The notes under the pieces: model-generated | Databases searched by the model: none | The model's input: the letters and a program-made list of their open reading frames with translations, nothing else | Told to the model about the DNA's origin: nothing | Part shown: one piece after another, positions 6,276 through 12,112 of the stretch | Numbering within the stretch: the first letter of the stretch is position 1 | Layout of the letters: every line of letters starts with the position of its first letter | Made by a program: the position numbers and the translations under genes | Assembly (NCBI GenBank): GCA_017940445.1 | Contig: JAGAYQ010000042.1 | Location: 1 to 12,112 of the forward strand | Reading direction: 5' to 3' | DNA: 12,112 nt | Origin: Pyramidobacter sp. | GTDB taxonomy: Bacteria; Synergistota; Synergistia; Synergistales; Dethiosulfovibrionaceae

Positions 6276-7559
6276 ATGCTTGATATCCGTGTCATCCGTG
6301 AAGAGACTGAAGCCGTCAAGGCTTATCTGAAGGCTCGCAACAGCGACTTCAACGTGGACAAAGTGCTTGAGCTGGACGCTGAGAAGAAGAAGCTGCTCGC
6401 CGCCGTCGAGGAGCTCAAGGCCAAACGCAACGCCGGCTCGAAGGAAGTCGGCAAGATCCGGGCTGCCGGCGGTGACGCCAGTGCCATCCAGGAAGAGATG
6501 AAGAAGATCGGCGAGCAGGTCAAGGCCGACGATGCCCGCGTGGCCGAGATCGATGCCGAGCTCACGGCTCTGCTTCAGCAGATCCCCAACCGTCCCGACG
6601 CATCTGTCCCCATCGGCAAGGACGAGACAGAGAACGTCGAAGTGCGCCGCTGGGGCACGCCCCGGACGTTCGACTTCGAGCCCAAGCCTCACTGGGACCT
6701 GGCCGAAGCCTGCGGCCTGCTCGACTTCGAGCGCGGCCCCCGCATGGCGCAGAGCCGCTTTACCGTTTTCAAGGGGCTGGGGGCGCGTCTTGAGCGTGCG
6801 ATCATGAACTACATGCTTGACATGCACACGATGAAGCACGGCTACACCGAGTTCAACGTGCCCGTCATGGTCAATTCGGAGACGATGCTCGGCACCGGCC
6901 AGCTGCCTAAGTTTGCCGAAGACCTGTACAAGGTCGACCGCGACGATCTCTGGCTCATTCCTACGGCCGAAGTGCCGCTGACCAATCTTCATCACGGCGA
7001 GATGCTGGCAGAGAGCGATCTGCCGAAGTACTACACGGCCTACACGCCCTGCTTCCGCCGCGAGTCCGGAAGCTACGGCCGCGATGTGCGCGGCATCATG
7101 AGACTGCACCAGTTCGACAAGGTCGAGATGGTCAAGATCTGCACGCCGGAGACGAGCTGGGATGAGCTTGAAAAGCTGACGAACAACGCTGAAGAGGTCC
7201 TTCAGGGGCTCGGGCTGCCGTATCGCGTGATCGTGCTCTGCACGGGCGACATGGGCTTCGGCTCTGCCAAGACGTACGACGTCGAAGTGTGGCTGCCGAG
7301 CCAGAACTGCTACCGCGAGATCAGCTCGTGCAGCAACTGCGTCGATTTCCAGGCGCGGCGCATGAACACGCGCTACCGTCCCGCCGACGGCGGCAAGCCG
7401 AAGTTCGTCCACACGCTCAACGGTTCCGGCCTGGCGATCGGCCGCACGCTCATCGCGGTGCTGGAGAACGGCCAGAACGCCGACGGCTCCATCGACCTGC
7501 CCGATGCGCTCGTTCCCTACATGGGCGGCGTCAAGCACATCGATCCTCTCGGCAAGTAA
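6276..7559 (+). CDS. serS: Serine--tRNA ligase (SerRS)
   Basis: This class II synthetase charges tRNA-Ser (and tRNA-Sec where present) with serine. The protein is 427 residues, typical for bacteria. The N-terminal coiled-coil arm that grips the long variable arm of tRNA-Ser spans about 28-105, rich in Lys, Glu, Ala and Leu. The serine-binding TAEV is at 230-233. Motif 2 is FRRESGSYGRDVRG (260-273) followed by RLHQFDKVEM. Motif 3 is NGSGLAIGRT (382-391), and the C-terminus has ALVPYMGG. It starts with ATG after AGAGGGA (6263-6269) and shares a transcript with ribH. A GC-rich hairpin at 7580-7622 ends the unit. No T-box leader is visible. A 679-codon open frame on the other strand spans this gene but is a GC artefact. 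Confidence 0.98.
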   Translation: MLDIRVIREETEAVKAYLKARNSDFNVDKVLELDAEKKKLLAAVEELKAKRNAGSKEVGKIRAAGGDASAIQEEMKKIGEQVKADDARVAEIDAELTALLQQIPNRPDASVPIGKDETENVEVRRWGTPRTFDFEPKPHWDLAEACGLLDFERGPRMAQSRFTVFKGLGARLERAIMNYMLDMHTMKHGYTEFNVPVMVNSETMLGTGQLPKFAEDLYKVDRDDLWLIPTAEVPLTNLHHGEMLAESDLPKYYTAYTPCFRRESGSYGRDVRGIMRLHQFDKVEMVKICTPETSWDELEKLTNNAEEVLQGLGLPYRVIVLCTGDMGFGSAKTYDVEVWLPSQNCYREISSCSNCVDFQARRMNTRYRPADGGKPKFVHTLNGSGLAIGRTLIAVLENGQNADGSIDLPDALVPYMGGVKHIDPLGK

Positions 7560-7579
7560 GCTGTATTGCAGCAACGAAT

Positions 7580-7622
7580 AAAAAGGCGCTTCATCGCGGC
7601 GTATGCGGTGAAGCGCCCTTTT
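7580..7622 (+). terminator. Intrinsic terminator after serS
   Basis: GGCGCTTCATCGC (7585-7597) pairs with GCGGTGAAGCGCC (7605-7617) over 13 bp with one wobble around a 7-base loop. The stem continues as AAAA/TTTT beyond a bulged C. A T-run (7619-7622) follows. It begins about 20 bases after the serS stop. The rest of the gap up to 7800 holds the promoter at 7686-7714 and nothing else that I recognise. Confidence 0.85.
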
Positions 7623-7685
7623 CTGTTGGAAAAATCAGCGGCAGTGTGTTTTCGAACTTTTTTGCGAAAATTTATGAGTTTCTGT

Positions 7686-7714
7686 TTGTGTTTTACGAAT
7701 TCATCTGCTAGAAT
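7686..7714 (+). promoter_or_regulatory. Putative extended -10 promoter of the glycosyltransferase-rlmH-ybaB-recR run
   Basis: TTGTGT (7686-7691) and TAGAAT (7709-7714) are separated by 17 bases, and a TG precedes the -10 at the right distance (TGC-TAGAAT), giving an extended -10 site. It lies in the AT-rich part of the gap. A transcript starting near 7721 would have a leader of about 80 bases. Confidence 0.6.
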
Positions 7715-7800
7715 GAACAAGATTAGTCGAGATGCGGTTTTTGCTGATTCGCCGCGTCTGTGAAATGATAAATGCGTAATGTGCAAGGAGGGACCGGCGA

Positions 7801-9540
7801 ATGGAGTTTCAGTTCAGCGCTGGCGCGCTGGGAGCGCTGCTTGCGATCGCTGCCGGATGCGTGCTGCTGCAGCGTTTTTTCCGGAGTAAGCTGAGCCGGG
7901 ATCAGTATTTTTATATGCGCGATCTGTCGCTGATGTCGGTGATGATGCTGCTTGCGCTGTGGAGCGGCAGTGACCGGATCGAGGCGCTGGTGGCCTGTTC
8001 GCTGCTGGCGATGGTGATCGGACTGGCAGAGCAGGCACGGCCCAGTCGCGGCTTTTACTCGTTCATCGTGCTGCCGGGGCTGATCTTCGCGCTGACAGGC
8101 CAGCCGATCTCGTTTGTATCGTCGGCAGGTTCGACGTTTTTGTATCTGACGCAGTGGCAGTCGGTCGTTTTGACGACGGCGTGGATGACGCTGTTTCCTG
8201 TTCTCTTCCGGCGGCTCGATCAGATCCCTGGACTTGCTGGGCATCTGCTGGGCGTCAGCCTGTCACTGATGTCGGCCGTGACGTATTTTTCGCGTCAGAA
8301 TCTGAACGAGGCGTTTCTCGTCTCTCTTGTCTCGCTTGTGCTTGTCTGTGCCTACTGGAGCCGGCTCGGACACCAGTTCAGGCAGCTTGGCGCGCCGCTG
8401 GCCTCGCTGTGGGGAACGCTCGTAGCGGGCATCTCGATCATCGGTGTCAGCAAGGGCATCACGCTGACGGCGCTGATGGTCATTCCGCTGGGGTTTTATG
8501 CGGTGCCGCTGGCGGAGATGTCGCTGGGGCTCGTCAGTCACGCCTTTACGCACGCGCCGGCACATCCTGTCGACCTGTACAGCCGCGTCATCGAGCGCGG
8601 CGTCGATCATCCGGCGGCGGTGCGGCTTGTGACAGAGATCTGTTTCCTGGTGGGCGGTTCTGTCTCGCTGATGCAGCTCATGCCTGATTCGGCTGCGCTG
8701 AAGATGGTCGTTCCCGTCATGGCAGGGCTGCTGCTGCTCGTCCTCTGGGGCGTGCACGGCGGACGGCGTCCTCGCGCGAACGGTCACTCGCTGTGGGGCG
8801 TGAAGATCGACGGCATTTCGATGAATTACGCTCTTTCAAAAACGCTGGCGTGGCTGAGGAGCGATGAACGCAAGTTCCGCATGGTGGTCACGCTGAACGC
8901 TCTGGGACTGAACGAGACTCGCAGCGACGCTGATTTCCGTCGTCTGGCTAACGAAGCCGACCTGACGCTGCCCGATGGCTCAGGACTTGTGTGGGCGATG
9001 CGAAAGCTGAAGATGCCTGTCGTGGAGCGGATCGCGGGGGTCGATTACATGGACCGCCTCTGCCGGTTGGCTGCTTCGGAAGGCATCCCGATCTACCTGC
9101 TCGGCGGCCGCCCGGGGATCTCCCGCAGAGCGGCGGAGAAGCTGATGAAGCTGCACCCCGGTCTGATTGTGACGGGGTGCTACGACGGATACTTTGACCG
9201 GGCATACTCGACGAAGATCGCGGAGCATATCCGTGAGAGCGGCGCGCGAATCCTTTTCGCAGCGCTGGGAATGCCTGCGCAGGAAAAATGGCTCGACAGC
9301 CAGCGCCAGGCGCTGGACGGCGTTTTGTGCGTCGGTGTCGGCGGCAGTTTTGACGTGTATGCGGGCGTGCTGAAGCGCGCGCCGAAGTTCTGGCAGAAGA
9401 TCGGCTGCGAATGGCTGTACCGTCTGTTTCAGGAGCCGTGGCGCATCAAGCGCGACCTGCAGCTTTTTTCGTTCGTGATCATGGTCCTTCGGGAGCGCTT
9501 CAATATTTTCCCGTGGAAAGATCCGGAAGAGAAACGCTGA
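7801..9540 (+). CDS. Membrane protein: degenerate WecA/MraY-like domain fused to a WecG/TagA/CpsF glycosyltransferase
   Basis: The protein is 579 residues in two halves. Residues 1-320 are very hydrophobic, with about 10-11 membrane segments (near 8-24, 41-56, 60-76, 84-100, 121-136, 145-163, 170-186, 200-216, 221-245, 277-294, 302-318). The stretch 197-290 follows the order of WecA/TagO-type transferases: WGTLVAGISIIGVSKG, then VPLAEMSLGLV, then a loop ending in IERGVDHPAAV. However, the acidic DD, the NxxxxDG motif and the HxHH loop are absent; AHPVDLYSRVIERG replaces DRGHLHHRLL. Residues 332-575 form a GT26 domain (N-acetylmannosaminyl/glucosaminyl transfer to undecaprenyl-PP-sugar) of normal size. 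It has T364 and N366, PDGSGLVW with the likely catalytic D392, IAGVDYMD, LLGGRPG, GMPAQEKWL, GVGGSFDVYAG, KRAPKFWQ and EWLYRLFQEPWR. AAGGAGGG (7785-7792) supports the start. It probably acts in surface polysaccharide synthesis; sugar and acceptor are unknown. Confidence 0.88.
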   Translation: MEFQFSAGALGALLAIAAGCVLLQRFFRSKLSRDQYFYMRDLSLMSVMMLLALWSGSDRIEALVACSLLAMVIGLAEQARPSRGFYSFIVLPGLIFALTGQPISFVSSAGSTFLYLTQWQSVVLTTAWMTLFPVLFRRLDQIPGLAGHLLGVSLSLMSAVTYFSRQNLNEAFLVSLVSLVLVCAYWSRLGHQFRQLGAPLASLWGTLVAGISIIGVSKGITLTALMVIPLGFYAVPLAEMSLGLVSHAFTHAPAHPVDLYSRVIERGVDHPAAVRLVTEICFLVGGSVSLMQLMPDSAALKMVVPVMAGLLLLVLWGVHGGRRPRANGHSLWGVKIDGISMNYALSKTLAWLRSDERKFRMVVTLNALGLNETRSDADFRRLANEADLTLPDGSGLVWAMRKLKMPVVERIAGVDYMDRLCRLAASEGIPIYLLGGRPGISRRAAEKLMKLHPGLIVTGCYDGYFDRAYSTKIAEHIRESGARILFAALGMPAQEKWLDSQRQALDGVLCVGVGGSFDVYAGVLKRAPKFWQKIGCEWLYRLFQEPWRIKRDLQLFSFVIMVLRERFNIFPWKDPEEKR

Positions 9541-9553
9541 CGGAGACGATGCC

Positions 9554-10024
9554 GTGAAGATCCAGGTGCTTGCGATGGGACGCCCCAGGGAGCCGTTCAT
9601 CATTCAGGGCGTTGAGCATTATCAGACACGACTGAAACCGCTTCTGCCGGTCGAGTGGATATTCCTCCCGGAGCCGGGGCGCGGCCGCAGCCTGAGCGAA
9701 GAGCAGCGGCGCGAGCTGGAAGGGCAGGAGTTTCTGCGCCGTATCGACGGACGCGACGCACTTTTTCTGCTTGATGAACGCGGCCGGCAGTGGACGAGTG
9801 AGGAACTTTCATCACGGCTGTACGAAAAGATTGCCTTGGGACAGGGCAAGCTGATCTTTCTGATCGGAGGTCCGTACGGCACTTCGAAGGAGCTTCAGAC
9901 GCGCGCCGATATGCTCCTGTCCCTGTCAAAAATGACGTTTACGCACGAGATGGCGCTTTTGCTCATGGCTGAGCAGATCTATCGGGCCGCGATGATCCAC
10001 AGCGGCTCAAAATATCATCATTAA
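9554..10024 (+). CDS. rlmH: 23S rRNA (pseudouridine-1915-N3)-methyltransferase RlmH
   Basis: RlmH methylates pseudouridine 1915 in helix 69 of 23S rRNA on the assembled 70S ribosome, using S-adenosylmethionine. The protein is 156 residues, the usual size for this SPOUT-family dimer. The C-terminal knot is clear: LIFLIGGPYG (100-109), then LSLSKMTFTHE (122-132) and AEQIYRAAMI (139-148), ending in the conserved Y154-H-H. The start is GTG at 9554 with GGAG (9542-9545) 8 bases upstream; the ATG at 9549 is out of frame and meets a stop at once. It lies 13 bases after the glycosyltransferase gene and 25 bases before ybaB, so it is part of the same run. Confidence 0.95.
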   Translation: MKIQVLAMGRPREPFIIQGVEHYQTRLKPLLPVEWIFLPEPGRGRSLSEEQRRELEGQEFLRRIDGRDALFLLDERGRQWTSEELSSRLYEKIALGQGKLIFLIGGPYGTSKELQTRADMLLSLSKMTFTHEMALLLMAEQIYRAAMIHSGSKYHH

Positions 10025-10049
10025 AGAACTGAAAGGAAGCAGGATTCAC

Positions 10050-10379
10050 ATGAACTTTGGCGGACGCGGCGGAATGGGAAACATGAGCCAGATGCTCAAG
10101 CAGGCTCAGGCGATGCAGGCAAAGATGATGCAGGCTCAGGAGGAGCTGAAGCAGGCTCGGGTCGAGGGCAGTGCCGGCGGCGGCATGGTGTCAGCGACGG
10201 TCAACGGTCAGGGCGAGCTGGTCAGCGTGAAGCTGACTCCCGAGGTGGTCAATCCCGACGACATCGAGATGCTTGAAGACCTGATCCTTGCCGCCGTATC
10301 AGATGCTGCAAACAAAGCGCGCGAGATGATGGAGTCCCGCATGGGGGCGCTGACCGGCGGCATGAAGCTGCCTTTCTAA
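10050..10379 (+). CDS. ybaB: Nucleoid-associated protein YbaB/EbfC
   Basis: YbaB/EbfC is a small dimeric DNA-binding protein that associates with the nucleoid and is often encoded beside recR. The protein is 109 residues, normal length. It has the Gly/Met-rich start (MNFGGRGGMGNMSQML), a Gln/Met/Ala-rich first helix with KQAQAMQAKMMQAQEEL, the strand region GMVSATVNGQGELVSVKL, and LEDLILAAVSDAANKA. AAAGGAAG (10032-10039) and a nearer AGGA (10041-10044) precede the ATG. The dnaX gene that often stands upstream of ybaB-recR is replaced here by rlmH. Confidence 0.96.
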   Translation: MNFGGRGGMGNMSQMLKQAQAMQAKMMQAQEELKQARVEGSAGGGMVSATVNGQGELVSVKLTPEVVNPDDIEMLEDLILAAVSDAANKAREMMESRMGALTGGMKLPF

Positions 10380-10382
10380 GCG

Positions 10383-10988
10383 ATGGCGCTGCCTGAACCG
10401 ATCGAACATCTGATTTCTCTGCTGAAGAAATTTCCCGGCGTCGGCGAAAAAAGCGCGCGGCGCATGGCGTTTTACGTGCTTCAGCAGGGGAACGAATACG
10501 GTGAAGAGCTTTCCCGTGCTGTCGGCGAGCTGAACACGCGCCTGACGACGTGCGAAAAGTGCGGAAACCTTACGGAGTTCCAGCCCTGTCCCATCTGCAG
10601 CGATCCGCTGCGCGACCGTTCGCTCCTCTGTGTGACAGAGTCGCTCGAAGACCTTGTCAGCATCGAGCAGTCGGGATTGTATAACGGGCTGTATTTTGTG
10701 CTGGGTATGTCACTTTCGCCGCTTGAAGACAGGGAAAAGCTGCCCGCTCACACGCTTGAAAAGCTGCTGCGCCGCTTTCAAGAGTATCCGATCAGCGAGG
10801 TCATCATCGCGACGAACCCGCGGATCGAGGGCGATATGACATTTTATGCACTGCTTGACGCGCTTCGCGACGTGCCTGTGAAGAAGTCGCGCCTTGCATA
10901 CGGTCTGCCGGTCGGCGGCTCGATCGAGTTTGCCGATAGGGTCACGCTCCACGCAGCGCTGGAAAGCCGTCAGGAAGTAAAAGGATAA
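10383..10988 (+). CDS. recR: Recombination mediator protein RecR
   Basis: RecR works with RecO (and RecF) to load RecA on gapped, SSB-coated DNA. The protein is 201 residues, standard length. An N-terminal helix-hairpin-helix (KFPGVGEKSARRMAF, about 16-30) is followed by a four-cysteine zinc motif C57-x2-C60-x8-C69-x2-C72. The Toprim domain (about 80-175) has CVTESLEDLVSIE and EVIIATNPRIEGD. The Walker-like end is GLPVGGSIEFADRVTLHAAL. The start codon lies 3 bases after the ybaB stop and has no good Shine-Dalgarno sequence, so translation is probably coupled to ybaB. Confidence 0.97.
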   Translation: MALPEPIEHLISLLKKFPGVGEKSARRMAFYVLQQGNEYGEELSRAVGELNTRLTTCEKCGNLTEFQPCPICSDPLRDRSLLCVTESLEDLVSIEQSGLYNGLYFVLGMSLSPLEDREKLPAHTLEKLLRRFQEYPISEVIIATNPRIEGDMTFYALLDALRDVPVKKSRLAYGLPVGGSIEFADRVTLHAALESRQEVKG

Positions 10989-10992
10989 CTGG

Positions 10993-11026
10993 ATGCCCGA
11001 CAATCTGCATCAAGGCTGTCGGGCAT
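10993..11026 (+). repeat. 10-bp inverted repeat between recR and ispDF
   Basis: ATGCCCGACA (10993-11002) and TGTCGGGCAT (11017-11026) are perfect reverse complements around a 14-base loop. It begins 4 bases after the recR stop, a terminator-like position, but the following bases (TATTGAA) are not a U-run. It may weakly terminate transcription, protect a 3' end, or form a protein-binding palindrome. It would lower, but probably not stop, transcription into ispDF. Confidence 0.55.
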
Positions 11027-11060
11027 TATTGAATGCTGTTCATTGAAGGGAGAGCGCGTC

Positions 11061-12112
11061 ATGAAGACAGCCTTTGTGATCCTTGCCGCGGGAAAAGGCG
11101 AGCGTCTGGGCGGCGAGCCCAAACAGTTTCGCCGTCTTGCCGGCCGGCCGCTGTGGCGGTGGAGCCTGGACTGTGCGCTCTCGCTCCAAAAGAGCGCACA
11201 GATCGACGAGATCGTGCTCGTGCTGCCTTCAGCTGATACAGCTGAAAAATTGAGAGCGCAGCTCCCCGAAAACACGACTGTGACAGCGGGAGGAGCGACG
11301 CGCTCGCTGTCGGTGCTTGCCGCATTGCGTGCGACGGAGGCAGACGCCGTGCTTCTGCACGATGCCGCTCGTCCGTTTGTGGATGCTTCGCTGTGCGAAC
11401 GGCTTCTGTCAAAGTTTACCGGAGCGAATGCGGTGATCCCGCTGCTGCCTGAGGCGAACGCCCTCAAACGGATCAGCGGAGGGGCGATCACGGCGATGGA
11501 CCGCGACGGCGTGTTCATCACACAGACCCCTCAGCTGTTCCCGCGCTCGATGCTGCTTCGGATGCTTGAACATTCTGCTGATTTTTCCTATAAGGACGAG
11601 GCAGAGCTGTGGCTTCAGCAAGGTGAAACACTGGACTGGGCAGAAGGTTCGCAGATCAATTTCAAAGTCACGGAAAGGGGCGACTGGGAGATGGCGCAGA
11701 TGCTTGCGTCCCGTCCAGACGAGATCAGAAACGGTTTGGGATATGACGTCCATCCCTGCGTGCCTGGGCGACCGTTTGTGCTCGGCGGCGTGGTGATCCC
11801 TTCGCGCCTTGGGCTGGACGGGCATTCGGACGCTGATGCGCTGACGCACGCTGTTGCTGATGCGGTGCTCAGTGCTGCCGGACTGCCCGATATCGGCACG
11901 CTGTACCCGGCTTCTGACGTGCGCTATAAGGACATCTGCAGCATGGAGCTGCTGAAAGACGCTGTTACCCGTGCCGAATCCGAAGGCTGGAATGTTGACT
12001 GGATCAGCGCGGTCCTCACGGCGCAAACGCCGCGGCTTGCTCCCTGGAAAGACGAGATCGTCCGCTCGCTTGAAGGCGTCCTCGGCGAAGGGCGTGTGAG
12101 CGTCACGTTTAA
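11061..12112 (+). CDS. ispDF: Bifunctional IspD/IspF (MEP cytidylyltransferase and MECDP synthase), 3' end cut by the window
   Basis: The enzyme carries two steps of the non-mevalonate isoprenoid pathway: IspD couples MEP to CTP, and IspF closes the later CDP-ME phosphate into the cyclic diphosphate. The intermediate kinase IspE is not in the window. The open frame runs from ATG 11061 to the window edge: 350 codons plus two bases, with no stop. IspD (about 1-215) has LAAGKGERLGGEPKQF (8-23, with R15 and K21), LLHDAARPF (98-106) and TQTPQLF. IspF (about 221 onward) has GYDVH with metal ligands D229 and H231, GLDGHSDADALTHA with H263, and AGLPDIGTLYP. The frame stops within VTF, where IspF usually continues with an ATTTE motif, so about 20-30 residues are missing. 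A GAAGGGAG site (11045-11052) precedes the start. It is probably the last gene of the run starting at 7801, or read from a further promoter. Confidence 0.95.
   Translation, partial: MKTAFVILAAGKGERLGGEPKQFRRLAGRPLWRWSLDCALSLQKSAQIDEIVLVLPSADTAEKLRAQLPENTTVTAGGATRSLSVLAALRATEADAVLLHDAARPFVDASLCERLLSKFTGANAVIPLLPEANALKRISGGAITAMDRDGVFITQTPQLFPRSMLLRMLEHSADFSYKDEAELWLQQGETLDWAEGSQINFKVTERGDWEMAQMLASRPDEIRNGLGYDVHPCVPGRPFVLGGVVIPSRLGLDGHSDADALTHAVADAVLSAAGLPDIGTLYPASDVRYKDICSMELLKDAVTRAESEGWNVDWISAVLTAQTPRLAPWKDEIVRSLEGVLGEGRVSVTF

Noticed and set aside
5535..7574. 679-codon open frame on the minus strand across ribE end, ribH and serS
   Set aside because: It lies wholly antisense to two unmistakable genes, has a low-complexity Leu/Ala/Arg/His composition typical of a reverse frame in GC-rich DNA, and no Shine-Dalgarno or recognisable domain.
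7649..7670. TTTTCG...CGAAAA inverted repeat, similar to the A/T-rich sequence before ribH, as a shared operator
   Set aside because: It is only 6 bp per arm in an AT-rich gap, and the resemblance to 5729-5746 is not exact; chance explains it.
7713..7763. 16-codon open frame MNKISRDAVF... before the glycosyltransferase fusion
   Set aside because: Its start overlaps the likely -10 box, so it would lie upstream of the transcript start, and it has no Shine-Dalgarno.

Overview
This is a compact stretch of bacterial chromosome with high GC (roughly 58-60% by eye). It holds one tRNA gene and eleven protein genes, nearly all housekeeping. No insertion sequence, phage gene, CRISPR array or toxin-antitoxin pair was found. 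Shine-Dalgarno sites are strong (AGGAGG type), promoters resemble sigma70 sites, and intrinsic terminators are GC-rich hairpins followed by T-runs. Gene order, the fused ispDF, a shortened UvrC and a membrane/WecG-type glycosyltransferase fusion would suit an anaerobe of the Synergistota (Pyramidobacter-like). That assignment comes from general impression and is only moderately supported; some Firmicutes are possible.

Layout. Positions 1-181: tRNA-Leu(CAA) with a likely promoter and a terminator. Positions 214-567: a small cysteine-containing protein of unknown function. A perfect 16-bp hairpin at 585-620 ends both that gene and cysS, which converges on it from the minus strand (649-2073). 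Positions 2074-2202: a divergent control region with a good -10 box for cysS. Positions 2203-5659: a tightly overlapped run uvrC-ribD-ribE, where uvrC/ribD share ATGA and ribD/ribE overlap by 37 bases. Positions 5694-6248: ribH behind its own promoter, then serS (6276-7559) and a terminator. Positions 7686-7714: an extended -10 promoter that probably drives the last run: membrane-glycosyltransferase fusion, rlmH, ybaB, recR and ispDF, the last cut by the window edge.

How they work together. CysS, SerS, tRNA-Leu and RlmH serve translation. UvrC, RecR and YbaB serve DNA repair and nucleoid upkeep. RibD, RibE and RibH supply three riboflavin enzymes, while the GTP cyclohydrolase/DHBP synthase partner is absent. 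IspDF gives two consecutive steps of the non-mevalonate isoprenoid pathway, which ultimately feeds undecaprenyl phosphate, the probable lipid carrier used by the glycosyltransferase fusion in the same run.

The most unusual items are: (1) the fusion at 7801-9540, whose N-terminal half looks like a WecA/MraY-type sugar-phosphate transferase that has lost its catalytic motifs, joined to an apparently intact WecG/TagA domain; and (2) a UvrC that lacks about 115 residues between the UVR domain and the endonuclease domain, yet keeps all four catalytic positions and has a long basic tail. No wholly new multi-gene system was seen.
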